DNA of 11,895 nt from Pseudomonadota bacterium (GCA_023410975.1 JAEYPG010000048.1:1-11895); one strand, 5' to 3'. Counted from the stretch's first letter, positions 1 through 6,530 are shown. The notes: generated by a model not told the origin, from the sequence alone. Translations and numbers: made by a program.

Positions 1-37
1 ATTCGTTGCCCGGAAAACCGCGCACCAGGCGGTTTCC

Positions 38-553
38 TCCCATGAACGGTTACCTGAAGGCCTGTTGACCGCCAAGCGCCGGCCGAATCAAGGCATTGGT
101 GACCGTCTTTGGGAGACCGGACGAGCCTGCTCTGGGGGAGCACCTTCAAACCGGCTTAACGTGTGTTTCCTGCCGGCCGTTCGTGGGCCCCGGTATGGCT
201 GTTCCTGAAGCGTCAAGGCGCAACCCGGCCGGCATTCGAGGCGCTGGTATGCGCTTGCCTGACCAAGGACGTGTGCTTCGTAGGCCATGGCTCCCGCCAT
301 GCCCCCGGCATGCCTGTCGCTGATTCATACTATGAATCCTTTGAAAATCAATCACTTGCGTCTCGACGGAGACGCGGCTGCGCACAAAGCCATGGAGGGG
401 GCCAGCCAAATTTTGCTTCGAATCCCAAGGTGACCGTTTCTGGGCAATGAGGCCCCTTGGCACACGACGAACGGTTACCGCCAGGCAGCTTTCCTTGGTC
501 ACCAAGCCCGCATCTCGGCGTCTCAGGACACCGTTGTCCCATGGGTAGTCACC
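38..553. repeat. Degenerate iteron cluster, left side
   Basis: At least five 17-base sites resemble the origin iteron GGTGACCGTTCATGGGA: 38-54 (inverted, 16/17, reading GGTAACCGTTCATGGGA on the minus strand), 98-114 (direct, 14/17), 172-188 (direct, 12/17), 429-445 (direct, 14/17) and 537-553 (inverted, 13/17). Weaker inverted partial sites lie at 463-479 and 487-503. The inverted copies at 38 and 537 keep the CTTCA-type bases that precede GGTGACC in the origin. Orientation is mixed and spacing irregular, unlike the ordered array at 5647-5771. I infer an accessory iteron (incompatibility or copy-control) locus, or a decayed second origin arm. Matches were counted by eye. Confidence 0.7.
322..357 (+). 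repeat. Composite palindromic element, copy 1 (parS-like candidate)
   Basis: A perfect 17-base palindrome GATTCATACTATGAATC (322-338, central C) is followed two bases later by the smaller dyad TTGAAAATCAA (341-351). The whole 36-base block recurs in opposite orientation at 1875-1910 with the same internal spacing and about 30 of 36 bases identical. A palindrome duplicated near a parAB operon fits a ParB-binding centromere. No known parS consensus is matched, so that function is inferred. Confidence 0.5.
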
Positions 554-964
554 TGAAGGTGTGCGCCAAGGGAGCGTCCCGCTTCCGGCACCACAGGCCT
601 GCGTGGGCACGTGGCGCGGGCAACCAATGCCGGCCGCCCAGTACCGGAGCGGGCAATACCCTGGAAGTCCGGGCAAGCGCTGCACCATCCGTACTGCCTT
701 TGGAAGGCTTCCCGGCCCTGCTCCAAGTTTGCGCCCGCAGCGCAGGGCTGCGGCATTCGTGCCTTGGCTTCTCTTGCCCATCCGCCAGCAGCGATCCACG
801 GACTGCAGACTGCAACCCGTGAAGAGTGAAAGCCATGGCGGACTCCAGCGACGAAATCTTCGGCCATCGGTGCTGGCCTGCGGCGGTACAGCACCTGGAG
901 CCGTCGTTGGTGGAGCAGCACTGGAGGGTGGCGAGACAGTTCGGGGCGCGCCCGGGTGAGAGGC

Positions 965-988
965 TGGCCGACAGCGTGTTGTCGGCCA
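965..988. repeat. Perfect 9-bp inverted repeat (hairpin)
   Basis: TGGCCGACA (965-973) and TGTCGGCCA (980-988) are exact reverse complements around a 6-base loop. No T-tract follows on either strand, so it is not a typical intrinsic terminator. It is the strongest hairpin inside the gene-free left region. Its role is unknown. Confidence 0.5.
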
Positions 989-1148
989 AGGCCGTCACGC
1001 CGATACGCCTGCTGTACTGCGGCCCAGGGCGGATGGCAACCGCCGCTAGGTGAGGCCATTGGCGGTGTCGGCTTCCCACCTTATCGGCCTGTTTGCATTG
1101 ATGTGCGGGAAGGCTCAAGGCTTCTCTGTTCGATTCGCTTCCTGCACC

Positions 1149-1175
1149 GTCATTCCCGAGACGGCGGAAGTCCAG
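1149..1175 (+). repeat. Degenerate dispersed repeat of the GTCATTCCCG type
   Basis: The segment begins GTCATTCCCG and ends TCCAG, with GGCGG between. By my recall it agrees at about 23 of 27 positions with a dispersed palindromic intergenic repeat common in many Proteobacteria, often mistranslated as VIPAKAGIQ. One arm has drifted, so the stem is imperfect. It supports an intergenic, non-coding nature for this part of the window. Confidence 0.4.
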
Positions 1176-1874
1176 GCGGTCTCCAGTCCGCCGCGAGCAC
1201 CTCGGGTTGAGCACCGGCTTGCGGCACCCAGGCTTCGCGCTGAAGTGGGGGTGCTTGAGCGCCGCCTGCTTGGTGACGACCGTGCAGAGGGGTGGTCATC
1301 TGTACGCCGTCTTGTTGGAGACCGTCACCGCTTTGCCCAGGTGGCACTGCGCATAAGCACACGACCACGCCGGCTGCGATGCTGCGCGGAGTTCCTGTAC
1401 GCCTGCCAACACAGCCGTCACGGCGCCAAGCAGGAGATGCCCTCGGAGTGCGATGGCATGGATGGGTCTGCCGCCTGACCGCCACGGCGTTTGGACCGCC
1501 GCCTGCGAGTTGCCGGTGTTTCCACCCGCCCAGCGCGCGGTTCCACGAGGGGGCACCGTGAGCATCAATGTGACGCATCCCACGGTGGCCTGCGGCGCCA
1601 CCCTGGTGCCGTAGGCATCCGCGGGCGGGCACCTGTACCGCCGCAGGCCAAAGCGGAGCAAGAGACGCCCCGTATGAACAGTCCGTTCAGCGGCTGAAAA
1701 GCGGTGCCAATATGGGCAACGCGGCCCGCCATGACCAATACGGGAATGGACCGTCCAATGCCATGTGCCTGAACGGGCCGGTACAACGCGCTGCTTGCGA
1801 AACAGGCTTGTCCGAAACGGCTCCGGGCCCTGGACAGGGCACGGCCAACCGGCAGCCCTTCTTGATTTCTCTAT

Positions 1875-1910
1875 AAGTCCTTGATTTTCAAGGACTTCAT
1901 ACTATGAATC
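1875..1910 (-). repeat. Composite palindromic element, copy 2, overlapping the parB stop
   Basis: This contains the core palindrome TTCATACTATGAA (1896-1908, identical to 324-336). It overlaps a longer exact hairpin: AAGTCCTTGA (1875-1884), loop TTT, TCAAGGACTT (1888-1897). Read on the minus strand, the block matches copy 1 at 322-357 at about 30 of 36 positions with equal spacing. The parB stop codon (1902-1904) lies within the palindrome. The 10-bp hairpin follows parB directly and could also end rep-parA-parB transcription, although no U-tract follows. A parS-like role is inferred from position and symmetry. Confidence 0.55.
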
Positions 1911-2915
1911 GGCGCGCGAGCCGTTGGCCAGCTCCTGCAGCAGCCGCGCGATGCGCGCCTCGGCCTCGATGCGGTGCTCTTCGTCCTTGAAGTCGATGCG
2001 CAGCGTGGTGCCACGGCTGACGTACTGGCAGAAATCCAGCCGGCCCGCGCGCACCTTCACCGGTTTGCCGGCCGCAGGGGTCGGCGGCAACCGCGTCGGG
2101 CGCCGGCCGGCATGGCCCAAAGCTTCCTTCTGCGTGAGCTTGCCGCTCACCAGCAGCTCCACCGCCTCCACCACCCGCTCTGCGGCACCGTCCCGGGCCA
2201 GCCGCGCCAGCTCAGCCGCGCAGTTCATGCCGACGCCATCGGGGCGGTCCTCGATCAGCTGGCGCGCGCGCTCAGGCAAGTGCTCGAAGGCAAACAGCAT
2301 CGACACCGTGGACTCCGGCACGCCGGCCGCCTGCGCCAGTTCCTTCTGCGTTGCGCCGGTCTTTTCCTTCTCGCGCCGGAAGCCCAGGTACTTCTCGAAG
2401 TCCGGCAGGGAAGGCTGCAAGAGGTTGGCGTAGAAGGCAGTCCGGTCAAGGATCTCCTCCTCGATATCCACCACCACCACCGGCACCGCGCTGCGGCCCA
2501 GGGCTCGGAAAGCGTCAACCCGGTTGTGGCCGGAGACGATCTCGAAGCGCCCGTTGTCCAGCGCCTTCACCGCCACCGGATGCACCAGCGGGTTGCTGCG
2601 CAGGTTTTCCTTGAGCTCTTCGAACTGTTCCGGCGTGAGCTTGCGCTTGCGCCCCGGTTTCTCGTCGAGCTGTTCCAGAGGCACTTCCGTGGGCTGGCTG
2701 GCAAGCTTGCGGCGCAGCTCGGCGTTGGCGGCCTCGGCTTCCTTCACCCGCTCGTTGAGCGAGTCGATGGTGGGCTGCAAAAAGGCCACCGCGCCCGGCG
2801 TGGTGACGGGTCGCGCCCCCTGCGGCTCGGCCCCCTTGGTCGCACCCGGCTTGGCCACGCCCATGTGCTCGACAGCACGCTGGCTCTTCTTGAGCAGTTC
2901 GTCGCGCAGGCTCAT
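1902..2915 (-). CDS. parB: ParB-family centromere-binding partition protein
   Basis: This 337-residue protein is the DNA-binding half of a plasmid-type partition system: it binds a centromere and works with the ParA ATPase encoded just upstream. A predicted coiled-coil region rich in Glu and Ala spans about residues 50-72. The ParB/Spo0J N-terminal domain spans about 77-170, with the box II-like motif EIVSGHNRVDAFRALG (125-140); the usual GERR is GHNR here. A helix-turn-helix lies near 188-210 (TQKELAQAAGVPESTVSMLF). The C-terminal ~50 residues are probably the dimerisation part and are unassigned. The ATG start at 2915 overlaps the parA stop as ATGA, so translation is probably coupled. The frame stays open upstream through parA, but that extension is only a shadow. 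The stop codon lies inside a palindromic element, a candidate binding site. ParB identity is secure; the exact subfamily (KorB-like or other) is not. Confidence 0.92.
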   Translation of the reverse strand: MSLRDELLKKSQRAVEHMGVAKPGATKGAEPQGARPVTTPGAVAFLQPTIDSLNERVKEAEAANAELRRKLASQPTEVPLEQLDEKPGRKRKLTPEQFEELKENLRSNPLVHPVAVKALDNGRFEIVSGHNRVDAFRALGRSAVPVVVVDIEEEILDRTAFYANLLQPSLPDFEKYLGFRREKEKTGATQKELAQAAGVPESTVSMLFAFEHLPERARQLIEDRPDGVGMNCAAELARLARDGAAERVVEAVELLVSGKLTQKEALGHAGRRPTRLPPTPAAGKPVKVRAGRLDFCQYVSRGTTLRIDFKDEEHRIEAEARIARLLQELANGSRADS

Positions 2916-4114
2916 TCCTCGGCCACCTTCCATACCAGCGCCTGAACCGACTGGTCGATCATCTCGACGAACTTGTCGAAGGCGTCGCGGATCCGGCCAT
3001 AGGTGTCGGCGCTCACGCCGCCGCTGTACTTGCCCAGGTCGTAGACGGTGCCGAACTTGATCGCGCTCAGCGAGCCGGCCGGGCTCTTCGGAATTTCCAC
3101 CGGCAGCATGTACGGCCCGTAGGTCTTGATGATCCAGTCGCGCACCAGGCTGGAAGCCAGCTTGGAGTCCACCTTGGACAGCAGCACGCGCATGAACGCG
3201 AAGTCCTTGTGGTAGCGCCGGCCGCTGGCCAGCGCGCCCAGCGTCTCGGACAACAGGTTCCAGAACGCCACCGAGGAAGCGAAGTCCAGCGTCTCTGGCG
3301 GCACCGGCATGATCAGGCCGTCCGATGCGATCACCGCGTTCACCGCCAGGTACGACAGCGCCGGCGCGGTGTCGAAAATGATGACGTCGTAGTCCTCGCG
3401 CAGCGGCGTGATCGCGCGGTTGAGCATGTCCCACCACGCGATTTCCGGGTCACGCGAGTGGATCGGCAGAAAGATCTCGGCACCGAAGAGCGCCGGCGCG
3501 GCCGGGATGATGTCCAAGCCGTCCCAGTAGGTGCGCTGCACCGCGTAGCGCAGGTCCTTGGGCGCCTCGCTCAGCGGCGGAATGAACAGCGGCGCCGCCG
3601 TCTGGTCTTCCAGGACCTCAGCTGCCGGCAACAACCCGGTAAGCGTCGTGGAGGAGGCCTGAGGGTCCAGGTCGCAGATCAATACCCGCCGCCCGCGCAG
3701 CGTCAAGCCCTGCGCCAGGTTGAAGGCGGTGGTCGTCTTGGTCGAGCCGCCCTTGAAATTGACGATGGCGATGGTGGCGCCCGGCGCACCCTCGGGCCGC
3801 TTCGGGATCTTCGAGAGCCTGGCCACGTACTGCCGCGCCTCGGCCAGTGTGAACATGCGCCGCGCCCCATTGGCTTCGTGCGAGCCGGCGGGCAGGTCGC
3901 CGCGCTTGGCCAGATAAGTCATCTGCTTGGGCTCCACGCCGGCCAAGCGCGCGACCTGCGCGCCGGTGAAGGTGGGCGGCGTCTTGCGCGGATGCGGCTC
4001 CAGCATGTCGGAGCGCACGGTGTCCAGGCTGTGGCTCGCCACCTGCGCCAGCTCAAGCAGCGCCTCCAGCGAGAAACGCTGGGCCGGGGAAGGGTCTAGT
4101 ACGGCGTCAGCCAT
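2912..4114 (-). CDS. parA: ParA-family partition ATPase with N-terminal DNA-binding domain
   Basis: This 400-residue type Ia-like ParA segregates the replicon together with ParB. An N-terminal HTH region of MerR-like appearance (about residues 48-78, TGAQVARLAGVEPKQMTYLA) probably lets it repress its own operon. The ATPase domain has the deviant Walker A motif KGGSTKTTT (121-129), the A' motif LICDLDPQASST (145-156) and Walker B DVIIFDTAP (243-251). I chose ATG 4114 because AAGGA lies four to five bases before it; the frame extends 11 codons further to a TTG at 4147 with no better ribosome site. rep ends 66 bases upstream, and parB overlaps by four bases. A candidate promoter and dyad lie in the rep-parA gap, so parAB can probably be transcribed both with rep and separately. 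The family call is firm. Confidence 0.95.
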   Translation of the reverse strand: MADAVLDPSPAQRFSLEALLELAQVASHSLDTVRSDMLEPHPRKTPPTFTGAQVARLAGVEPKQMTYLAKRGDLPAGSHEANGARRMFTLAEARQYVARLSKIPKRPEGAPGATIAIVNFKGGSTKTTTAFNLAQGLTLRGRRVLICDLDPQASSTTLTGLLPAAEVLEDQTAAPLFIPPLSEAPKDLRYAVQRTYWDGLDIIPAAPALFGAEIFLPIHSRDPEIAWWDMLNRAITPLREDYDVIIFDTAPALSYLAVNAVIASDGLIMPVPPETLDFASSVAFWNLLSETLGALASGRRYHKDFAFMRVLLSKVDSKLASSLVRDWIIKTYGPYMLPVEIPKSPAGSLSAIKFGTVYDLGKYSGGVSADTYGRIRDAFDKFVEMIDQSVQALVWKVAEE

Positions 4115-4133
4115 AAGGTCCTTGTCGATTTCT

Positions 4134-4163
4134 GAGGTCAGCCGCAATTTTGGCCGTGACCTC
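4134..4163 (-). promoter_or_regulatory. Dyad in the rep-parA gap, candidate ParA operator
   Basis: GAGGTCA (4134-4140) and TGACCTC (4157-4163) are exact inverted repeats separated by 16 bases, and they straddle the candidate -10 box. Type Ia ParA proteins commonly repress their own promoter through the N-terminal HTH that is present here. That this dyad is the operator is inferred. Confidence 0.45.
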
Positions 4164-4175
4164 GAAATTTGACAA
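4147..4175 (-). promoter_or_regulatory. Candidate parAB promoter
   Basis: On the minus strand, TTGTCA (4170-4175, 5/6 to the sigma-70 -35) is followed after exactly 17 bases by CAAAAT (4147-4152, 4/6 to the -10). It sits in the short A/T-richer gap after rep, 33 bases before the parA ATG, with an inverted repeat across it. Fit to consensus is moderate. Confidence 0.4.
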
Positions 4176-4180
4176 CGAGC

Positions 4181-5452
4181 TTATGACTTTGCAGCGAGCA
4201 TGCGTTGCGCGAAGTCCAACAGGTCCTCGGACGAGGGCTCGCCCCAGGTGTCCTGCACCAGCCAGCGGCGGAAGCCCGCCTCCGCCGCCTTGGTTGCGCG
4301 CTTCTTGAGCCGCAGCGGCGCGATGGCCTGCGCGTTGTAGCGCTCGACCAGCGCCGCCTGATCCTCGGCATCGAGCTCCTTGAAATAACGCTCGGCCTCG
4401 CCCAGCTGGGATTCGAGGTAGGCCTCGCGCAGGTCCAGCTTGGGCGCCGGCGCGGGCCGGGCCTCGGCCACCGGCATGGCGTAGCGGTGCTGCAGCGCAT
4501 GGCGGAAATACGCTGCGGGGTTTTCCAGCTTGCCCGCGCGCGCGTCGCTCATGCGCCGGCGCGTGTACTCCAGCGCAGCGCGCAGCTCTTCCAGGTCATG
4601 ATCCTTGGCCAGGCGCCGTGCCTCGGACTGCAGCAGGCCGAGGTTCACCAACTCGCCGATCATCTCCAGCACCTTGCGGTCGTCCACGGTTGACTGGGCC
4701 TGGGCCTTCTTTTCAAGCTGGAAGCGCAGCGCCGCCACGCGCTTGCCAAGCTTGGCTTCCACCAGCTCGATGCGCAGGTTTGATTCGGCATTGACCTCGG
4801 CGATGGCCGGCTTGAGCACCTTGGCCTTGAAGTACTTGTACTCCTGGTAGGTCTTCGCCTCGGCCGTCTCGCCAAGGATCATGTCGCGGAACTCCTCCCA
4901 GCGAACCTCGGCCGTCTGGCCGATCTTTTCGAAGCGCACGCAGAACTCCCAGATCGCCAGCGAGCTCGCGCGCCGAAAGCGCCGCACCACGTTCATGTCG
5001 ATGAGCGCGTAGATCTCGGGCTTGACGATGAGCTGGCGCAGCTGGCTGCTGATCTGGTAGCGGATCACGTCCGCATGGATTTCAACCTCCGGGAACATCA
5101 CCGAAGCCTTCCACGGGCGCTTGGGGCTGGTGGCGATCACGTCCCACTCGAACACGATGCGCATCAGCGCCTCGGCCGATTCCTTGAGGTACTGGCGATT
5201 GTTGGAGTCGAAACCCACGTCTTCTGCCAAGTCCCGGATCCGCAAGGTCCACCAGCCCTGCTCGTCCGGGCTGTGCTCGATGGCGTGCTTGGCCCATGCG
5301 TTGCCCAGCTTGCGCTGCAGCAGGCTCAGGGGCTGCTTGGGCTTGCTGTGGACGATCTGCACCGCCTTGCGAAAAGCATCCGGCGTCTCCGGGCTCGCAA
5401 AGAGGGAAATCTGGGCTTCAGGTGACTCCTTTGGAGTTTTTCGGCTTGCCAT
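4181..5452 (-). CDS. Rep_3-type replication initiator protein
   Basis: This 423-residue protein should bind the iterons upstream of its gene and open the origin. It resembles Rep_3/RepA initiators with two winged-helix domains: about residues 38-130 (SKPKQPLSLLQRKLGNAWAK at 36-55, then the DLAEDVGFDSNNRQYLKES segment) and 135-245 (LIVKPEIYALIDMNVVRRF, then the EYKYFKAKVLKPAIAEVN helix typical of the family). A long charged helical tail follows, with a NPAAYFRHAL motif (311-320) often seen in large-plasmid initiators. The ATG at 5452 lacks a clear Shine-Dalgarno sequence; an iteron-like GGTGACC site occupies that position, suggesting autorepression. It is first in the rep-parA-parB operon. The family call is confident; I give no symbol because naming varies (repA, rep). 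Confidence 0.88.
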   Translation of the reverse strand: MASRKTPKESPEAQISLFASPETPDAFRKAVQIVHSKPKQPLSLLQRKLGNAWAKHAIEHSPDEQGWWTLRIRDLAEDVGFDSNNRQYLKESAEALMRIVFEWDVIATSPKRPWKASVMFPEVEIHADVIRYQISSQLRQLIVKPEIYALIDMNVVRRFRRASSLAIWEFCVRFEKIGQTAEVRWEEFRDMILGETAEAKTYQEYKYFKAKVLKPAIAEVNAESNLRIELVEAKLGKRVAALRFQLEKKAQAQSTVDDRKVLEMIGELVNLGLLQSEARRLAKDHDLEELRAALEYTRRRMSDARAGKLENPAAYFRHALQHRYAMPVAEARPAPAPKLDLREAYLESQLGEAERYFKELDAEDQAALVERYNAQAIAPLRLKKRATKAAEAGFRRWLVQDTWGEPSSEDLLDFAQRMLAAKS

Positions 5453-5453
5453 A

Positions 5454-5470
5454 GGTGACCAAACAGGGGT
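5454..5470 (-). promoter_or_regulatory. Iteron-like operator at the rep start codon
   Basis: GGTGACCAAACAGGGGT matches the iteron consensus at about 12 of 17 positions, including all of GGTGACC. It begins two bases upstream of the rep ATG (minus strand), where a Shine-Dalgarno sequence would be expected. Initiators of iteron replicons often repress their own gene through such sites. Function is inferred. Confidence 0.5.
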
Positions 5471-5646
5471 GCGGGATAGTAACCTGAACGGCGATATTTA
5501 CTGGCTTGCATGCGGAAAAAGATCTTTTCTCTGTGCATTCGTTAGTCATGGTCGGCGCGTTGTGTATTTTTTAAGGACGCTTTGCCTCCTTTAAATACCT
5601 TTAGCAAGGAAATTCCCAATGCGGGATAAGCACTTACGTTCGATCA
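5471..5646 (-). promoter_or_regulatory. A+T-richer leader upstream of rep: probable rep promoter and unwinding element
   Basis: This stretch is visibly richer in A and T than its surroundings, with TATTTTTTAA near 5564-5573, TTTAAATA near 5590-5597 and the palindrome AAAAGATCTTTT (5517-5528). No consensus DnaA box is present; TTATCCC on the minus strand near 5623-5629 is a partial match. I could not pin a good -35/-10 pair. The likely roles are the rep promoter and the origin's DNA unwinding element. Confidence 0.4.
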
Positions 5647-5771
5647 GGTCACCTTTCATGGGATTCAAGGTGACCACCCGTGGGTTTTCAGGTGTGTGGA
5701 TTTGGGATATGGGTGACTATTTCTGGGAATTCAGGTTTCTGGATATGGGTCGAAGGTGACAGACCATGGGA
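5647..5771 (+). repeat. Tandem iteron array, six units at 21-22 base pitch
   Basis: Units start at 5647, 5669, 5691, 5712, 5734 and 5755, giving steps of 22, 22, 21, 22 and 21 bases, about two helical turns. Conserved parts are the leading GGT(GAC) and a TGGG(A) ten to twelve bases later, with a TTCA-like tail. The units at 5669, 5712 and 5755 keep GGTGAC; those at 5691 and 5734 are degenerate, but their spacing identifies them as members. All face the same way, away from rep. This is the expected binding array for the Rep protein. Confidence 0.82.
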
Positions 5772-5814
5772 CTGCACCACGGACAGTACCGGCGTCGGGG
5801 CCTATTTCATCTTC

Positions 5815-6071
5815 GGTGACCGTTCATGGGACTTCGGCATGGTGGCCATTCATGGGAGCAAAACGCCGATCGCGGGCACCTTTGCGGTGCGGCTCGGGTC
5901 GCGACGCCACGCTTCTCAGGGGAGAAGCTGCCTGCGAACGTTTGAAGGTGACCAAGCATGGGATGTGGAGCGGTGACCATTCATGGGACGCAAGCTCCCC
6001 AGAATTGCTCAGACGGGCCCGCAAAGGCAGCAAGAAGCGGAATTTCAGGCCCAAGGTGACCGTTCATGGGA
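5815..6071 (+). repeat. Spaced high-identity iterons, five copies
   Basis: Copies at 5815-5831 and 6055-6071 are identical (GGTGACCGTTCATGGGA). 5972-5988 differs at one base, and 5841-5857 and 5947-5963 differ at two each. They form two close pairs (5815/5841 and 5947/5972, 25-26 bases apart) plus a single copy. A perfect 7-bp hairpin (GCTTCTC/GAGAAGC, 5911-5928) lies between the pairs. These are closer to consensus than the tandem array and may be the higher-affinity Rep sites. Confidence 0.85.
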
Positions 6072-6089
6072 GCTTCAGGCCCTGCGCTG

Positions 6090-6106
6090 TCCCATAGACC
6101 ATCACC
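6090..6106 (-). repeat. Inverted iteron at the right edge of the origin
   Basis: Read on the minus strand this is GGTGATGGTCTATGGGA, 13 of 17 to the iteron. It lies 18 bases after the last direct copy and faces it, forming an inverted pair. Inverted iterons often act as operators or handcuffing sites; that role is inferred. Confidence 0.5.
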
Positions 6107-6345
6107 TTGCTGTGCGGGCGGGCTCGGCATGCAAGGCGCGCGGGTACGAGGTGTCCAACCGAAGCGCCGGACCGCGATGCGCCCGGACCGCGCGCTACCG
6201 GCGCACCACCACAGCCGAGTGGGCCGCCTGCCGCACCCGTCAGTTGCTTGCGCAACCGGCGTGGCCTCGCGCACCGGGATGGCAGCACAGGCGCTGAAGC
6301 GCGACCCGGGCCCAAAGCCCGCACCGCCACCGGATTTTCCCCGGC
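6107..6345. other. Gap between the origin and the riboflavin operon, no gene seen
   Basis: High-GC sequence with no iterons and no supported reading frame. A small perfect dyad GTTGC-TTGC-GCAAC occurs at 6243-6256. It probably holds only upstream promoter sequence for the riboflavin genes and the origin boundary. Confidence 0.5.
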
Positions 6346-6348
6346 TTC

Positions 6349-6382
6349 TAGAATGCCTGGGCCGGCGCCGCGAGGTGCCGGC
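6349..6382 (+). promoter_or_regulatory. Candidate rib promoter -10 box and 5' hairpin
   Basis: TAGAAT (6349-6354) matches the -10 consensus at 5/6, but no good -35 is seen at the right distance. It would place the transcript start near 6361, where a strong hairpin begins: GCCGGCGCC (6361-6369), loop GCGA, GGTGCCGGC (6374-6382), one G-U pair. The riboswitch follows within a few bases. Confidence 0.35.
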
Positions 6383-6386
6383 AGCG

Positions 6387-6530
6387 TTCTCAGGGCGGGG
6401 TGTAATTCCCCACCGGCGGTATCCGCGGCCTGCGCCGCGGGAGCCCGCGAGCGCCCGGCGCCTCACGGTGCCGGGGTCAGCAGACCTGGTGCGAAGCCAG
6501 GGCCGACGGTCACAGTCCGGATGAAAGAGA
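6387..6530 (+). ncRNA. FMN riboswitch (RFN element)
   Basis: Conserved RFN blocks appear in order: TCTCAGGGCGGGG (6388-6400), AATTCCCCACCGGCGGT (6404-6420), GCCCGCGAGCGC (6442-6453), CAGCAGACCTGGTG with its pairing partner (6478-6491), GCCGACGGT (6502-6510), and CAGTCCGGATGAAAGAGA (6512-6529). The terminal TCTC/GAGA strands close P1. It binds flavin mononucleotide and turns down the downstream riboflavin genes. There is no U-tract terminator before ribH, so translational (or Rho-based) control is more likely. GTTGCC (6535-6540) is exactly complementary to GGCAAC (6603-6608) and could form the expression-platform stem near the ribH start. Confidence 0.96.

Larger units (their letters stand above)
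558..1870. other. Gene-free stretch of about 1.3 kb
   Basis: No gene is supported here. Several open frames of 60-220 codons exist on both strands, but they overlap one another, lack recognisable domains, are rich in Arg, Gly, Pro and Cys, and lack the strong GC bias at the third codon position seen in the other genes of the window. Visible structure: a perfect 9-base-pair hairpin at 965-988 with a 6-base loop, a dispersed-repeat remnant at 1149-1175, and a small dyad TGAAC-AGTCC-GTTCA at 1675-1689. It may be decayed sequence, an untranslated RNA locus or spacer between partition sites. Confidence 0.6.
5454..6106. other. Iteron-type replication origin (oriV)
   Basis: A Rep_3 initiator gene is flanked upstream by an A+T-richer leader, six tandem iterons, five further direct iterons and one inverted iteron. 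That is the standard layout of an iteron-controlled theta origin. No canonical DnaA box (TTATCCACA) was found; the closest are 7 of 9 (TGTGGATTT, 5695-5703) and weaker. Whether the origin is active cannot be decided from the sequence. Confidence 0.8.

Noticed and set aside
146..1214. Long minus-strand open frames (about 180-220 codons) and overlapping plus-strand frames in the left region
   Set aside because: They overlap each other in several frames, have no recognisable domain, lack third-position GC bias and good ribosome sites, and run across iteron-like repeats.
1296..1661. 121-codon minus-strand frame, checked as a possible small membrane or secreted protein
   Set aside because: It overlaps another frame of similar length, shows no clear signal peptide or family motif, and its composition looks like translated non-coding DNA.
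322..1910. Insertion sequence bounded by the two 36-base inverted elements
   Set aside because: No transposase frame lies between them, no target duplication is seen, and one element is built into the parB stop codon. A partition site is more plausible.
2916..3437. 174-codon upstream extension of the parB frame
   Set aside because: It lies entirely inside parA on the same strand in another frame and is a codon-bias shadow. The ATGA overlap gives a natural parB start.
5695..5703. DnaA box TGTGGATTT in the origin
   Set aside because: It is only 7 of 9 to consensus and is explained as part of a degenerate tandem iteron. It is not reported as a site.
5647..6071. CRISPR array
   Set aside because: The repeats are 17-22 bases with no uniform unique spacers, there are no cas genes, and the repeats abut a Rep initiator gene, so they are iterons.
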